34,404 nucleotides of DNA from Candidatus Methylomirabilis lanthanidiphila (GTDB lineage Bacteria > Methylomirabilota > Methylomirabilia > Methylomirabilales > Methylomirabilaceae): NCBI GenBank assembly GCA_902196205.1, contig CABIKM010000008.1, forward strand, positions 1 through 34,404. The letters run 5' to 3'. The notes under the pieces are model-generated. The model was not told where the DNA came from, searched no databases, and was given only the letters and a program-made list of their open reading frames with translations. Positions 25,564 through 34,281 of this stretch are shown here, piece after piece. The translations under genes and the position numbers were made by a program. Numbering within the stretch: position 1 is the first letter of the stretch; the number at the start of each line of letters is the position of its first letter.

Positions 25564-26981
25564 ACCGGTATGGGATGCTGATCGTCGATGACGAGAGGGA
25601 TATTTTAACAACCCTCTCCTTGACGTTCGAAGAGGACTACGATGTCTTCCAGGCCAACAGCGGCGCTGAAGGGCTGGCAATCCTGGAGCGAGAGGAGATC
25701 GCGCTCATCATTGCGGACCAACGGATGCCGGAAATGACAGGGGTCGAATTCCTGGAGCGATCTATCGCGAAGCGGCCACAGGCCATCAGGATCATCCTCA
25801 CCGGCTATACGGATACGGCATCTCTCATCCGGGCTATCAACGCCGGCAGGATCTATCGCTATGTGACCAAACCCTGGAATCGGGATGAATTGAGGATCAC
25901 GGTCAAGCGCGCGTTCGAAAGTTATGAACTGGCTATGGAGAACCAGCGGCTCCTCAGGGAGTTGCAAGCGGCCAACGAACGGCTACAGACGGAGAATCTG
26001 TATCTGAAGCGCGAGGTCGAAAAGGCTCCCCGTAGCGACACGATCATCGGTAATAGTCCAGCTATGAGGCGGGTCTTCGATCTGATAGAAAAGGTGATCG
26101 ACAGTTCCGCTACGATCCTCCTCACCGGAGAAACTGGAACAGGAAAAGGGGTGATCGCTCACCATCTTCACTACCATGGTTCGAGGCGAGGACGGCTGTT
26201 TATCGAACAGAACTGCGGGGCGCTGCCTGAGACGCTGCTGGAAAGCGAGCTGTTTGGCCATCGACGCGGAGCCTTCACGGGGGCCGTTCAAGACAAGAAA
26301 GGTCTCTTTGAGGTGGCAGATGGGGGAACCCTCTTCCTGGACGAGGTCAGCGAGATGAGTCCCACCATGCAGGTCAAGCTGCTTCAGGTCCTTCAGGACG
26401 GCAGGATGCGGCGAATCGGGGAGACTGAATCCAGGCAGGTCGATGTTCGGATCGTCGCGGCCACCAATAGGGACCTGGAATCGGAGGTCAAAAAAGGCGC
26501 CTTTCGAGCAGACCTTTACTACCGCCTCAGTGTGTTTCCTGTCAGAACACCTGCCTTGCGCGAACGGCGAGAGGATATCCCCTTACTCATCGACTATTTT
26601 CTCGAAAAACAGTGTAAGAAGTTGAAAAAGCCGGTTATGGGACTGAGTCAGGACGCCATACAACGGCTGTGCGACTACGACTTTCCTGGAAACGTGCGAG
26701 AGCTGCAAAATCTCATTGAGCGGGCCGTACTCCTGAGCAGCGGTTCTCGGCTGGATCTGGACGAATGGCTGCCAAAGCCTAGTGATCCCTCCCGAGCAGC
26801 GGGGAGCCCTACGCTGACGCAGGTTGAAAAGGACCATATTCTGGAGCGACTCCATTCGCGGAAAGGGAATCTCGCGCTGGTGGCTAAAGATCTCGGAATC
26901 AGTCGTACGACACTCTGGCGTCGGATGAAGGCCTATCAGATCCCATGGGGTGCCAGACGAGTCGAAGTATCCGCCGAATAA
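25560..26981 (+). CDS. Sigma54-dependent response regulator (NtrC family)
   Basis: ATG 25560 overlaps the kinase stop as ATGA and gives 473 residues. The receiver domain (about 5-120) has LIVDDERD, phospho-acceptor D53 in ADQRMPEMTG, and YVTKPW. The AAA+ domain has Walker A GETGTGKG from 190, GAFTGA at 237-242 (contact with sigma54), GGTLFLDEV, and the arginine-finger region ADLYYRLSVF. A Fis-type helix-turn-helix closes the protein (ERLHSRKGNLALVAKDLGISRTTLWRRM). It should activate sigma54 promoters after phosphorylation by the adjacent kinase. Two matching palindrome pairs plus sigma54-type promoters at 17459-17618 and 27064-27223 are likely targets. Confidence 0.95.
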   Translation: MNRYGMLIVDDERDILTTLSLTFEEDYDVFQANSGAEGLAILEREEIALIIADQRMPEMTGVEFLERSIAKRPQAIRIILTGYTDTASLIRAINAGRIYRYVTKPWNRDELRITVKRAFESYELAMENQRLLRELQAANERLQTENLYLKREVEKAPRSDTIIGNSPAMRRVFDLIEKVIDSSATILLTGETGTGKGVIAHHLHYHGSRRGRLFIEQNCGALPETLLESELFGHRRGAFTGAVQDKKGLFEVADGGTLFLDEVSEMSPTMQVKLLQVLQDGRMRRIGETESRQVDVRIVAATNRDLESEVKKGAFRADLYYRLSVFPVRTPALRERREDIPLLIDYFLEKQCKKLKKPVMGLSQDAIQRLCDYDFPGNVRELQNLIERAVLLSSGSRLDLDEWLPKPSDPSRAAGSPTLTQVEKDHILERLHSRKGNLALVAKDLGISRTTLWRRMKAYQIPWGARRVEVSAE

Positions 26982-27063
26982 TTCTGTTCCTCGCGTTTCA
27001 CCATCCTCTCCATATGATGGACCGACCTGCCACGATAATCGCCGATAAAAACAGGCGATGCAT

Positions 27064-27099
27064 GTTTCACTCTGAAATCGACTGAAACATCCCGTTTCA
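27064..27099. promoter_or_regulatory. Tandem palindromic activator sites (site B)
   Basis: GTTTC-ACTCT-GAAAT (27064-27078) and TGAAACATCCCGTTTCA (27083-27099) repeat the layout of site A with a 19-base instead of 18-base step. The second palindrome is identical over 17 bases. It lies about 80 bp past the response regulator gene and 109 bp before a sigma54-type promoter. Confidence 0.7.
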
Positions 27100-27207
27100 T
27101 GTAACGTCCACTTTTTCGATTCAGTCCCTTCCTCCCGCTACCGCCTCAAAGCTATAACACTCCATATCCATACATAGTTAGAGAAATATCCTATGAAACA
27201 ATCCGAT

Positions 27208-27223
27208 TGGCATGGAGCTTGTT
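27208..27223 (+). promoter_or_regulatory. Sigma54-type promoter before the 58-codon ORF
   Basis: TGGCAT-GGAGC-TTGTT has the -24/-12 spacing and the same bases in both boxes as the promoter at 17603-17618. A further half site TGAAAC lies at 27194-27199. Confidence 0.65.
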
Positions 27224-27257
27224 ATCAATGGTGGTCATTGAGAGGAGGATGTGAACC

Positions 27258-27434
27258 GTGGAGACTGAAGCACGACAGGTGTGGAACTGCAGAATCCCGC
27301 GAGGACCTGTCAGTTGGAGAAGCCAGATGGCCTTAACCAAATGCCTCGTAGAACTTCATGGGGGATCGATAGCGGCGCATTCGGAAGGAGAGGGATGCGG
27401 CAGCACGTTCACCATTCGACTTCCCGGCTGCTGA
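27258..27434 (+). CDS. 58-residue ORF carrying the tail of a histidine kinase
   Basis: AGAGGAGG at 27241-27248 precedes GTG 27258 by 9 bases. The frame runs 58 codons. The first 23 (METEARQVWNC...) match nothing I know. The last 35 are the end of an HATPase domain: MALTKCLVELHGGSIAAHSEGEG, then GSTFTIRLP. The ATP-binding N and G1 boxes are missing, so it cannot be a kinase. It is either a decayed sensor kinase gene or a small chimeric ORF that gained the sigma54-type promoter 35 bases upstream of its start. Confidence 0.5.
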   Translation: METEARQVWNCRIPRGPVSWRSQMALTKCLVELHGGSIAAHSEGEGCGSTFTIRLPGC

Positions 27435-27461
27435 GCCTGGGTGGTCACGAAGACACCTGAC

Positions 27462-28649
27462 ATGACACAACAACTCAGACGACTAAGGAAGGGAGACGAA
27501 GCCATACTGATGGTTGGCGCGACTGGTTCCCGCTGGCTCGGCTTCTCTCCAACGCGCCGGTCGGAGCGGCGTACCGGCCGATGGGCTGTCGTCGGGGTGC
27601 TGGCGCTGACGCTCGGAACGTGGGCACTCGGGCTGGTGTACGCCTCCCACACACAGCCCGCGAGCGCCGTCCGGACGAGCATCGCCCCAGCTACCCCGCC
27701 GCCGGCTCTGCGCCCACCCGCACCAAGGACAGAAACGGCGCGTCAGGCAACGAGGCAGATCTCTCGCCCCCGTTCCTCTCGCGCCTTCATCGAGAACCAA
27801 GAGCAGATCGCTTTCCGTATCGGTGATGGAGTCCGAGGTCGGACCACTGCGCTCTCCTTTACGCCGCAGGGCCTTACAATGACCCTGACCGGATCGCGGC
27901 CCTCGTCACACATCATCCGGACGACCGCCAGGAGCCGAGATCCGCTCGTCCGGAACGAAGCCGCCGACTTGACGTACTGGCTCGTCACACTAAACTTCCT
28001 TGACGCCAATCCAGCGCTGCGCCCTCAATGGCAGAACCCGAGACCAGTGACCATCAGCTCCTCAACTGGTCTCCAACCCCATGAGGCGATCGGACATCCC
28101 GCCTCTGCCACCCTGCGCTATCTGGACGTCTGGCCGGGAATCGACCTACTCTACACCATCACCGACGGCAGGTTGTATTCCACGTTCGTCGTCAAACCGG
28201 GAGCGGATCCGAATCAGATTCAGTTTACCTACCATGGCGTCACCGCTATCAGACGGACCGAGGCTGAACGGCTGGAGGTCAGTACTCCGGTGGGAAGCTT
28301 TACTGAAGACGCACCCGTGGCGTATCAGGAGAGCCGATATCTGGCGCGGTTAGCGTATCTGCGAGATGGTAGTGTCGACGAGGTGCCCGGTAATACTCTG
28401 GAACCGAATGAACGACGGGTGGCGGTGGCAGTAGCGTACACCCTCCAGCCGTCAGGAGAGACGTCGGTTTGGGGAATTCACGTGGAGACCTATGACCCGC
28501 ACGTCCCGCTCATCATCGAACGGATCGTCCGCTACCCCGGCTCCATTGAAGGAGTTGGTACCGATGTGGACCCTGGCCTGGCGGCAGACCGTAATAAGCC
28601 CGCCCATGCATATGCTTCCCCGGCTCCCCTAAACCTACCTACCCCGTGA
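27462..28649 (+). CDS. SBBP-type protein N-terminal domain (DUF7948-like), truncated
   Basis: The start is unclear: GTG 27441 or ATG 27462 (395 residues). One membrane helix (about 43-60; WAVVGVLALTLGTWALGLVYA) is followed by a proline-rich linker and then a domain known as the cap of long SBBP beta-propeller proteins: FIENQEQIAFRIGDGV, LSFTPQGLTMTLTG, LNFLDANPALRP, YLDVWPGIDLLYT, VVKPGADPNQIQFTYHGV and PVAYQESR. In the family this leads into many SBBP repeats; here the protein stops soon after IIERIVRYPGSIEGVGTD, where the first repeat would begin. It is either a genuine short form or a decayed gene. Confidence 0.7.
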   Translation: MTQQLRRLRKGDEAILMVGATGSRWLGFSPTRRSERRTGRWAVVGVLALTLGTWALGLVYASHTQPASAVRTSIAPATPPPALRPPAPRTETARQATRQISRPRSSRAFIENQEQIAFRIGDGVRGRTTALSFTPQGLTMTLTGSRPSSHIIRTTARSRDPLVRNEAADLTYWLVTLNFLDANPALRPQWQNPRPVTISSSTGLQPHEAIGHPASATLRYLDVWPGIDLLYTITDGRLYSTFVVKPGADPNQIQFTYHGVTAIRRTEAERLEVSTPVGSFTEDAPVAYQESRYLARLAYLRDGSVDEVPGNTLEPNERRVAVAVAYTLQPSGETSVWGIHVETYDPHVPLIIERIVRYPGSIEGVGTDVDPGLAADRNKPAHAYASPAPLNLPTP

Positions 28650-28793
28650 GAAACGGTCCGCACCTGAATTTTTCCTCACGGTAATGATAATCTGCTTTCC
28701 ATAATCGACGAGGCGCGAGGGAACTCGCCGTGCAACTTGATCAGAAGTGAGAATCATGAGATGCTTCGTCAGTGAGCCGTGGCAAATAACAAT

Positions 28794-28819
28794 GAGGGGC
28801 GCAGTACGTCGCGCCCCTC
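28794..28819 (+). terminator. GC-rich hairpin between the SBBP-type and AsmA-like genes
   Basis: GAGGGGCGC and GCGCCCCTC form a perfect 9-bp stem with an 8-base loop. Only a short CCATTATG follows, so termination is likely but not certain. The remainder of 28650-28873 shows no gene. Confidence 0.5.
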
Positions 28820-28873
28820 CATTATGTACGGGCCTGCGCGATCTTCAGTGTCGAGCATTAACAAACAGGACGG

Positions 28874-31780
28874 GTGGTGTCGCGAATTCGTGGGTCACTG
28901 ATCCTTCTTATCGTTGGTCTCGTTGTCTTATTACTGAGTGGCGGCCTGCTGTATCTCAAGACGCGAATGGCTGCCGAACAACTCCGCCACCTCGCAGAGC
29001 GGACGCTCACCCGCGAACTGAACCTTCCCGTACAGATCGAAAGCGCATCGCCGGCGTTTCTCAGCGGTAGCGTGGAGCTTCGTGGGATCACGGTCAGTGA
29101 TCTATCCGGGGCGGTCCTGACACAAGCGGATCATAGAATCCATCTGCCGCTCTTGACGATCGAGCGGGCTCTTGTGACGTTCCGGCTGACTTCCCTCCTG
29201 CGTGGCGTGCTCCAGGTAGGCTCGCTCACCATCCAAGGTCCTCGACTGCGCATAACCGACAGTGCTGCATCGTCATCGACTCTTACAACGTTGGTCTCTA
29301 CCCTCAGCGAAATCTCAAATACTGGGGAAACACAAGAGTTCCCAGTTGTGCTGGAGCAGGCCACTATCGCGTACCAGCGCACGACACCCCCACTTAGTGT
29401 CCAGGTCGACGGCCTCACGGGTCGGCTTGACTGGCCCTCTCCCGGCCAGGCTGTAGTCGCGGTGGCCACCGACGATATGATGGTGAGATTGGGAGTTCAC
29501 GACCTACGGAAGATCCGCCTGCAAGTCCACGCGCGGCTGACACGCGACGGTGTGCAGGTAGAGCAGCTCAGTCTGGCCAAGGCCGGCTCCTCACTCACCG
29601 TGACGGGCAACATTCGCACAGGTGCAGGTCGGCCCCAACCCGAGCTGAGCATCACAGGACGGCTTTCACTGGAAACGCTGGCGTCGAGGCTCGGCGGCGC
29701 GGCCCCCTGGAACGGACAGCTTGCCGTAAAGGGGAAGATCGTCGGCGAAGCAACTACCCAGGCGTTGAAGGCAAGCCTTCTACTGGAAGACGGGACCGGA
29801 CGCCTTGTGGGGCAGACGGATGCGAGGGTTCAGGACGGACTCCTCACAGTGAAGCACCTGTCGCTCCACCAGGGCGCCAGTCGGCTGGCGGGCGATGGAA
29901 CCATAAATCTGACGACGGCGACAGCCGATCTCAACCTTGATCTCCGCGGTCGGCTTGAGGATGCGGTCGGATGGTTTCGGACCGACACACCCGTGTCCGG
30001 ACCGATCGTCGGCCGCCTCCGGCTTACCGGAACCGCGTCAAGCCCGAATGGAGCCGGCCACATCGAAATGCACCAGGTGCGGATTGGGACTGAACAGATC
30101 GATGCGCTGGTCGCCAGGCTTGATCTCACAGCCACTGTACTGACGATCCCTTCGCTCACGGGGCGCTATCGTGGAATCCCCTTTAAGGCTTCGGCGGCCA
30201 TTGAGGTCGGCGGGGGTTATCGGTTCATCGTACTCCCGACAAGGATGGACGTCGCCTCGATCCGTGGCCTGGCCGATCGAGGGGCGAGAGGCGTCCTCGT
30301 CGTATCACTCTCCGGAGCCGGGCAGTGGCCCGAACCTCGCGTCGAAGGTGAACTCGCGCTCAAGGATCTGGTCTTTCATGATGCGAAGGTCGGCAATGGA
30401 CGTATCCGCTTCACGTTGGAAGAAAACCGATGGCGCTGGGAGCTTGCCGACAGCCGGACGCTCCGCGCGACAGGTGTGGCGCCCCTGCTGCTGGCCGGCC
30501 CGCTTGAGGTCGACGCTTCGGCAACCAACCTGGACCTGGAGCCGCTTTTTCAGGCGCTGCGCGCGCACCTGCGTTTTCCCCTCGCGGTGCGAGCGGATGG
30601 CCACGCCAGACTCCTTGGGACGCTGCCGGAACTCGGTGATGTGGCCGGCTGGATCGACCTGACCAACGTTCGCGGAACGGCCGGCTCAACTCCGTTACGC
30701 CTGCGGCAGCCGACGCGTGTTGTGCTGGAACCTGAAGCCCTCCGCATCGATTCGTTGGAGTTGAACGGTCCCGGTCTCTCGGTAACAGTAACGGGAGGTC
30801 TTGAACCAGGCGGGCGACTCGACCTTTCCGTGTCCGGTCATGCCCCATTTGACATCATCGGCCCATGGGTTCCGGCCTTGCGCGATCTGCAAGGCACGCC
30901 TCGGCTGCAGCTCTCGCTCGCTGGTGAGCCCGGAGCTTTACGAGTGACTGGACGCGCCGAGCTGGCCCACGTTCAGGTCAAGCCCAAGATCATTCCGATC
31001 TGGATCTCCGTAGAGACCGGCGAGGTGACTTTCAACAATGATCGTATCCACTACATCGTAGCGGCGGGTGCGTTGGCTAAGGGTGGACTGAAGGGAGAAG
31101 GAACCGCACAGCGCCAAGGGGGATCGTGGCACCACACACTGGAGTTTAGCGTAGATCATGCGTCCCTCGATTTGATCAATGACCAACTGCTGCCCGAGCG
31201 ACACTGGGTTTCCGGTACCCTTTCCACGCGTACCGCCTTAGCCTTCGACACCGCACCGAACCGCGCCACCATTCCCACACTGCAGGGTCAACTGTCAATG
31301 CGGCTCCAGGACGGTAGCCTATCCCATTATCCCGCCTTGGTGCGGCTCATGGGCGTGCTCGGAGCGCCTGCCCAGCCGTACCGCCTGCCTGACCTTACCC
31401 GGGAACGGATGCCGTACCGCCGGATCAGTGCCGACATTGCGGTGAAGGACGGGGTGATGCAGACAACCAACCTCCTGCTCGACAGCGAGGTGATGCGGCT
31501 CACGGCAGTGGGTCACATGACACTGGCCAACCAGCACGTGGATCTGGACCTCGCGGTCAGGCCCCTGCAGGTTTTGGAACAAGGTATTCGGAGAATCCCC
31601 CTGCTGGGCCGTCTGTTGCCCAAGAAGCAGAGCCTCGCTCTCACCTACTTCGATATGGAAGGGCCGTGGGATGACCCCACCATCTCCATGGCCCCCGTCA
31701 AGTCGCTGAGTCAAACCGCACGCGATCTCCTCCTCTTCTTCCTGCGTGCGCCCTGGCGCGCCATCGCACCAAGCCGCTGA
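28874..31780 (+). CDS. AsmA/DUF3971-like envelope protein
   Basis: The start is one of two adjacent GTG codons at 28874, with AGGA upstream. The 968-residue protein has an N-terminal membrane helix (about 8-28; SLILLIVGLVVLLLSGGLLYL) and a long beta-rich periplasmic part with repeats typical of the AsmA family: LNLPVQIESASPAFLSGSVELRGITV, ERALVTFRLTSLLRGVLQVGSLTIQGPRLRI, LDLSVSGHA, and a C-terminal region with MRLTAVGHMTLANQHVDLDLAVRPLQ. Such proteins form hydrophobic grooves that bridge the membranes and move lipids, or affect outer-membrane assembly. The exact subfamily cannot be set from motifs. Confidence 0.8.
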   Translation: MVSRIRGSLILLIVGLVVLLLSGGLLYLKTRMAAEQLRHLAERTLTRELNLPVQIESASPAFLSGSVELRGITVSDLSGAVLTQADHRIHLPLLTIERALVTFRLTSLLRGVLQVGSLTIQGPRLRITDSAASSSTLTTLVSTLSEISNTGETQEFPVVLEQATIAYQRTTPPLSVQVDGLTGRLDWPSPGQAVVAVATDDMMVRLGVHDLRKIRLQVHARLTRDGVQVEQLSLAKAGSSLTVTGNIRTGAGRPQPELSITGRLSLETLASRLGGAAPWNGQLAVKGKIVGEATTQALKASLLLEDGTGRLVGQTDARVQDGLLTVKHLSLHQGASRLAGDGTINLTTATADLNLDLRGRLEDAVGWFRTDTPVSGPIVGRLRLTGTASSPNGAGHIEMHQVRIGTEQIDALVARLDLTATVLTIPSLTGRYRGIPFKASAAIEVGGGYRFIVLPTRMDVASIRGLADRGARGVLVVSLSGAGQWPEPRVEGELALKDLVFHDAKVGNGRIRFTLEENRWRWELADSRTLRATGVAPLLLAGPLEVDASATNLDLEPLFQALRAHLRFPLAVRADGHARLLGTLPELGDVAGWIDLTNVRGTAGSTPLRLRQPTRVVLEPEALRIDSLELNGPGLSVTVTGGLEPGGRLDLSVSGHAPFDIIGPWVPALRDLQGTPRLQLSLAGEPGALRVTGRAELAHVQVKPKIIPIWISVETGEVTFNNDRIHYIVAAGALAKGGLKGEGTAQRQGGSWHHTLEFSVDHASLDLINDQLLPERHWVSGTLSTRTALAFDTAPNRATIPTLQGQLSMRLQDGSLSHYPALVRLMGVLGAPAQPYRLPDLTRERMPYRRISADIAVKDGVMQTTNLLLDSEVMRLTAVGHMTLANQHVDLDLAVRPLQVLEQGIRRIPLLGRLLPKKQSLALTYFDMEGPWDDPTISMAPVKSLSQTARDLLLFFLRAPWRAIAPSR

Positions 31781-31950
31781 CCTCCGCTCGTCTCAACAAA
31801 ACGTTATCCAAATTCATTCACTCTGTATCTCCTTGTGTATCACTGACCGCTACCCTACTCCGTACACGCTCTCGCACCTATCACTCCTAACCACGCATCA
31901 ACACAGGCACCCGCGCCTCGCACTCCGATGCAGCGATGGGACCTCACTGA

Positions 31951-31967
31951 TTGGCAAGGTTCGTGCT
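31951..31967 (+). promoter_or_regulatory. Weak sigma54-like promoter before the secreted protein gene
   Basis: TTGGCAAGGTTCGTGCT has GG and GC ten bases apart, as sigma54 needs, and shares GATTGGCA with the promoter at 27208. The palindromic activator sites are not present upstream. Apart from this, 31781-32044 shows nothing. Confidence 0.35.
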
Positions 31968-32167
31968 TCGTTTGGGGGAAACTATACGAACGCCGCAACC
32001 CTGTAACGTGAAGGCCCACACCTATTATCGGAGGGGGACAGCGCATGATGGCATCAGTACGCCCTATCGGTGAAACGTTGTATGCCCGGCACGCGCATGA
32101 ACTGACACCATCGGCACCCAGTTTCGGCGACTGGAGTCAAGGCAGACGTCGCGAGAGGAGGATTAAA

Positions 32168-33145
32168 ATGAATAGTCACAAGGTATCGTTAGTCTTTGCC
32201 GCAGCAATAGTCCTCATTGCTCCTTTGGCGGTTTCGGCTGGAGGGGGCTATGAGCAGGCGCGAATTTACTCCAGATCGCCCAAGTCATTGCACGTGGAAG
32301 GCTTTGTCAACAAAGATAACAAAGTCAAAGATTTTCATATCGTCAATAAGAAGATTGAGGCCGGGTACACGACCTTTAATGGAAAAGCAATTAAGGGTAT
32401 GAAGACCAACCAGTGTTTTCTTGATGCGCCAATACAACAACCCAAGGCAGTAAGATTCGGGCACGTCAATTATTCTGAGACACCTGATGGTTATAACCAG
32501 GCCATGGCATGGTTAAGCATTACCAATGATGGTACTGGGGAAGGTAGCGTTGAGGTGAGATCGATGGAAATCTGGGGAAAGGATCAGAATGGTCGGGTTT
32601 TTCCTGTCAGCGACGATTTGTTCTGCAAAAAGGATGATTGCCAGGAATCGAACCTCGTCTGGGGTTCTATGCTGCAAGATAAGGCGTACTGGAGCAATCC
32701 AGAGGCTTGGGCTCTCCGTTGCCCAAGCGGTGACACCAACGTGGAGGCGTGTGGTAACAATCCGGTTAACCCATTGATATTTGACCTGCAATGGAACAAG
32801 CCCGCAAACGGGCTGTTCGCCATTCCAACCGTTGTATTTCCGACCAGTCGATACCCGGACCAGGTATTCCATCCTTGGTTGGCGGTCTGGGATGATGAAC
32901 CGGACAGTCGTAGACCGAATGCCGAACCGGGCGTTCAATACGCTGTACGCGTCATTGTGAAAGTCAATGGCGCTGCACGGTTGCAAGCAGGCCTCGATTA
33001 TTGGGCGCCGCCCGGAACGGCTCCCTATTGCGAACCGTCGCACCAACACAGCGAACGGTGCGAAGGCGCCGTGTCCAACTGGCAATGCGAATCCGGCGGC
33101 TGGGTCAGCGTCATCGCGGGCCCGCCGGGAATCTTCCGACCGTGA
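32168..33145 (+). CDS. Secreted protein of unknown family
   Basis: ATG 32168 follows AGGAGG by 7 bases and gives 325 residues with a clean signal peptide (MNSHKVSLVFAAAIVLIAPLAVSA). An in-frame ATG at 32045 also has a strong GGAGGGGG; it would add 41 residues and bury the signal peptide, so I prefer 32168. The mature protein is rich in Trp, Asn and Asp with several cysteines (CFLDAP, FCKKDDCQ, RCPSGDTNVEACG, YCEPSHQHSERCEG, WQCESGGW) that may form disulfides. No catalytic motif was recognised. Codon use is less GC-rich than its neighbours near the 5' end, which might mean transfer. Confidence 0.75.
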   Translation: MNSHKVSLVFAAAIVLIAPLAVSAGGGYEQARIYSRSPKSLHVEGFVNKDNKVKDFHIVNKKIEAGYTTFNGKAIKGMKTNQCFLDAPIQQPKAVRFGHVNYSETPDGYNQAMAWLSITNDGTGEGSVEVRSMEIWGKDQNGRVFPVSDDLFCKKDDCQESNLVWGSMLQDKAYWSNPEAWALRCPSGDTNVEACGNNPVNPLIFDLQWNKPANGLFAIPTVVFPTSRYPDQVFHPWLAVWDDEPDSRRPNAEPGVQYAVRVIVKVNGAARLQAGLDYWAPPGTAPYCEPSHQHSERCEGAVSNWQCESGGWVSVIAGPPGIFRP

Positions 33146-33273
33146 ATCCCATTCCGACACGGTAATGACAGCAGCCTGTCAGGAACGGATCGCGCCCATA
33201 AATTCAAAGCTATCCGACTATACGATATTTAAGGCAACATGATTGCGGAAAAGAAGAGAGCGAAGAAGCCATC

Positions 33274-33888
33274 ATGAAAACGGCTATCCTGGATCAGTCA
33301 CGTCATCTTTTTGATAAGATTTTCCAATGCGTGTGGCACCGCAAGATTTACCACTTTATCGCCGGTGGGATACTTCTTCTCACCGTCATTACTCTTGAAG
33401 CACCGAGTTTCAGGGTGTTCTGCCTTGTCTGGCTGGTGACGTTTTGGGCTCTGAGCAAGCGCATCTCTACATCAGTCCTGGGTCTCTTCCTGGTGAACGT
33501 GTTGTCTGGATCAACATTTACCACATTGGGGACCGGCGTGATTTTTGTGGTCGGAGATGGTGCGGCGGCAATCGTCGGCTCGGCCTTCGGCGCCACACAA
33601 TGGCCGTGGCGCACCGACAAGACCGTGCTGGGATCGCTGTCTTTTCTCGGTTGCGCGTTGGTGGCGATGGCCGCGTTAGTGAACTCGACGGCATCTTGTC
33701 CCCCCGGGGACCTGTTGCTGGTGGCGGTTCTGCCATCACTCGTTGGTTGCCTGGCAGAAGCATTACCGCTTACTCTCCTACGTGACATCAGAGATTTCAC
33801 ACCTGACGATAACCTCCTCATAATCTTGTCGAGTGGAGCCGTTCTCCATCAACTGGTGAAATTGTGCCATATAGAAGCAACGCTGTAG
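33274..33888 (+). CDS. Phytol/dolichol kinase-like membrane protein
   Basis: The 204-residue protein has about five or six hydrophobic helices. It contains the hallmark stretch VVGDGAAAIVGSAFGATQWPWRTDKTVLGSLSFLG, which resembles the DG-A-A-xxG-xx(F/W)G...K-xx-GS region of phytol kinases, dolichol kinases and CDP-diglyceride synthases. It would phosphorylate a polyprenyl or phytyl alcohol with CTP, at the membrane. It lies directly upstream of a UbiA prenyltransferase gene with a 15-base gap (ATG 33904), which fits a pathway that activates and then uses a prenyl alcohol. Substrate is not known. Confidence 0.65.
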   Translation: MKTAILDQSRHLFDKIFQCVWHRKIYHFIAGGILLLTVITLEAPSFRVFCLVWLVTFWALSKRISTSVLGLFLVNVLSGSTFTTLGTGVIFVVGDGAAAIVGSAFGATQWPWRTDKTVLGSLSFLGCALVAMAALVNSTASCPPGDLLLVAVLPSLVGCLAEALPLTLLRDIRDFTPDDNLLIILSSGAVLHQLVKLCHIEATL

Positions 33889-33903
33889 TCGGTGAGCGAA
33901 ACT

Positions 33904-34191
33904 ATGGGAAATCGGATCTGCGTGAGACGGTCCGGCCACCACAATAAAATGGCGGCACCATGGGCGAAGCTCTGCGCGATCGTGGATACCGCCCATCCAA
34001 GAGCCGTTGTCGTCTTTACATTGGTCACGCTGGCCGTAGCTATCATCAGCGAACACGGCTTGCCGCCCCTTCGTTTCACAGTCACGCTGGTTTTAGCGAT
34101 GGCGCTTGTTCAGATCTCGGTTGGCGTCTTTAACGAGTACTGCGATCGCGATCTTGATGCGATCGCCAAACCGAGCCGGGTCATGTCATAA
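33904..34191 (+). pseudogene. UbiA-family prenyltransferase gene cut by an insertion sequence
   Basis: ATG 33904 (or GTG 33892) begins a protein with a first helix (RAVVVFTLVTLAVAIISEHG), a second (VTLVLAMALVQISVGVFNEY) and the first aspartate-rich motif NEYCDRDLD, the Mg-diphosphate site of UbiA enzymes, then AIAKPSR. The family continues with KPSRP and six more helices; here the frame leaves the family at 34180 and stops at 34189-34191, right where an IS begins. Only about 95 of some 290 residues remain, so it is inactive unless reinstated by excision. Confidence 0.8.
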
Positions 34192-34212
34192 ACTTCCTGT
34201 AAAAAGAAAGAT

Positions 34213-34281
34213 GGTGTAACCTCCTGAAAACCACAACCCGAAGAGGGCATTGGACGATGCCCCGGACAAGGAGGCTACACC
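34213..34281 (+). promoter_or_regulatory. Inverted repeat sequestering the transposase ribosome-binding site
   Basis: GGTGTAACCTCCT (34213-34225) pairs with AGGAGGCTACACC (34269-34281) at 12 of 13 positions. The right arm holds the AGGAGG of the transposase gene and ends at its ATG. A second hairpin GGGCAT/ATGCCC is nested inside. Transcripts reading in from outside would hide the site; transcripts starting after the left arm would not. Confidence 0.6.

Noticed and set aside
31968-31982. GTTTGGGGGAAAC as a third activator site
   Set aside because: The arms and spacing differ from TGAAAC-N5-GTTTCA and it lies after, not before, the candidate promoter.
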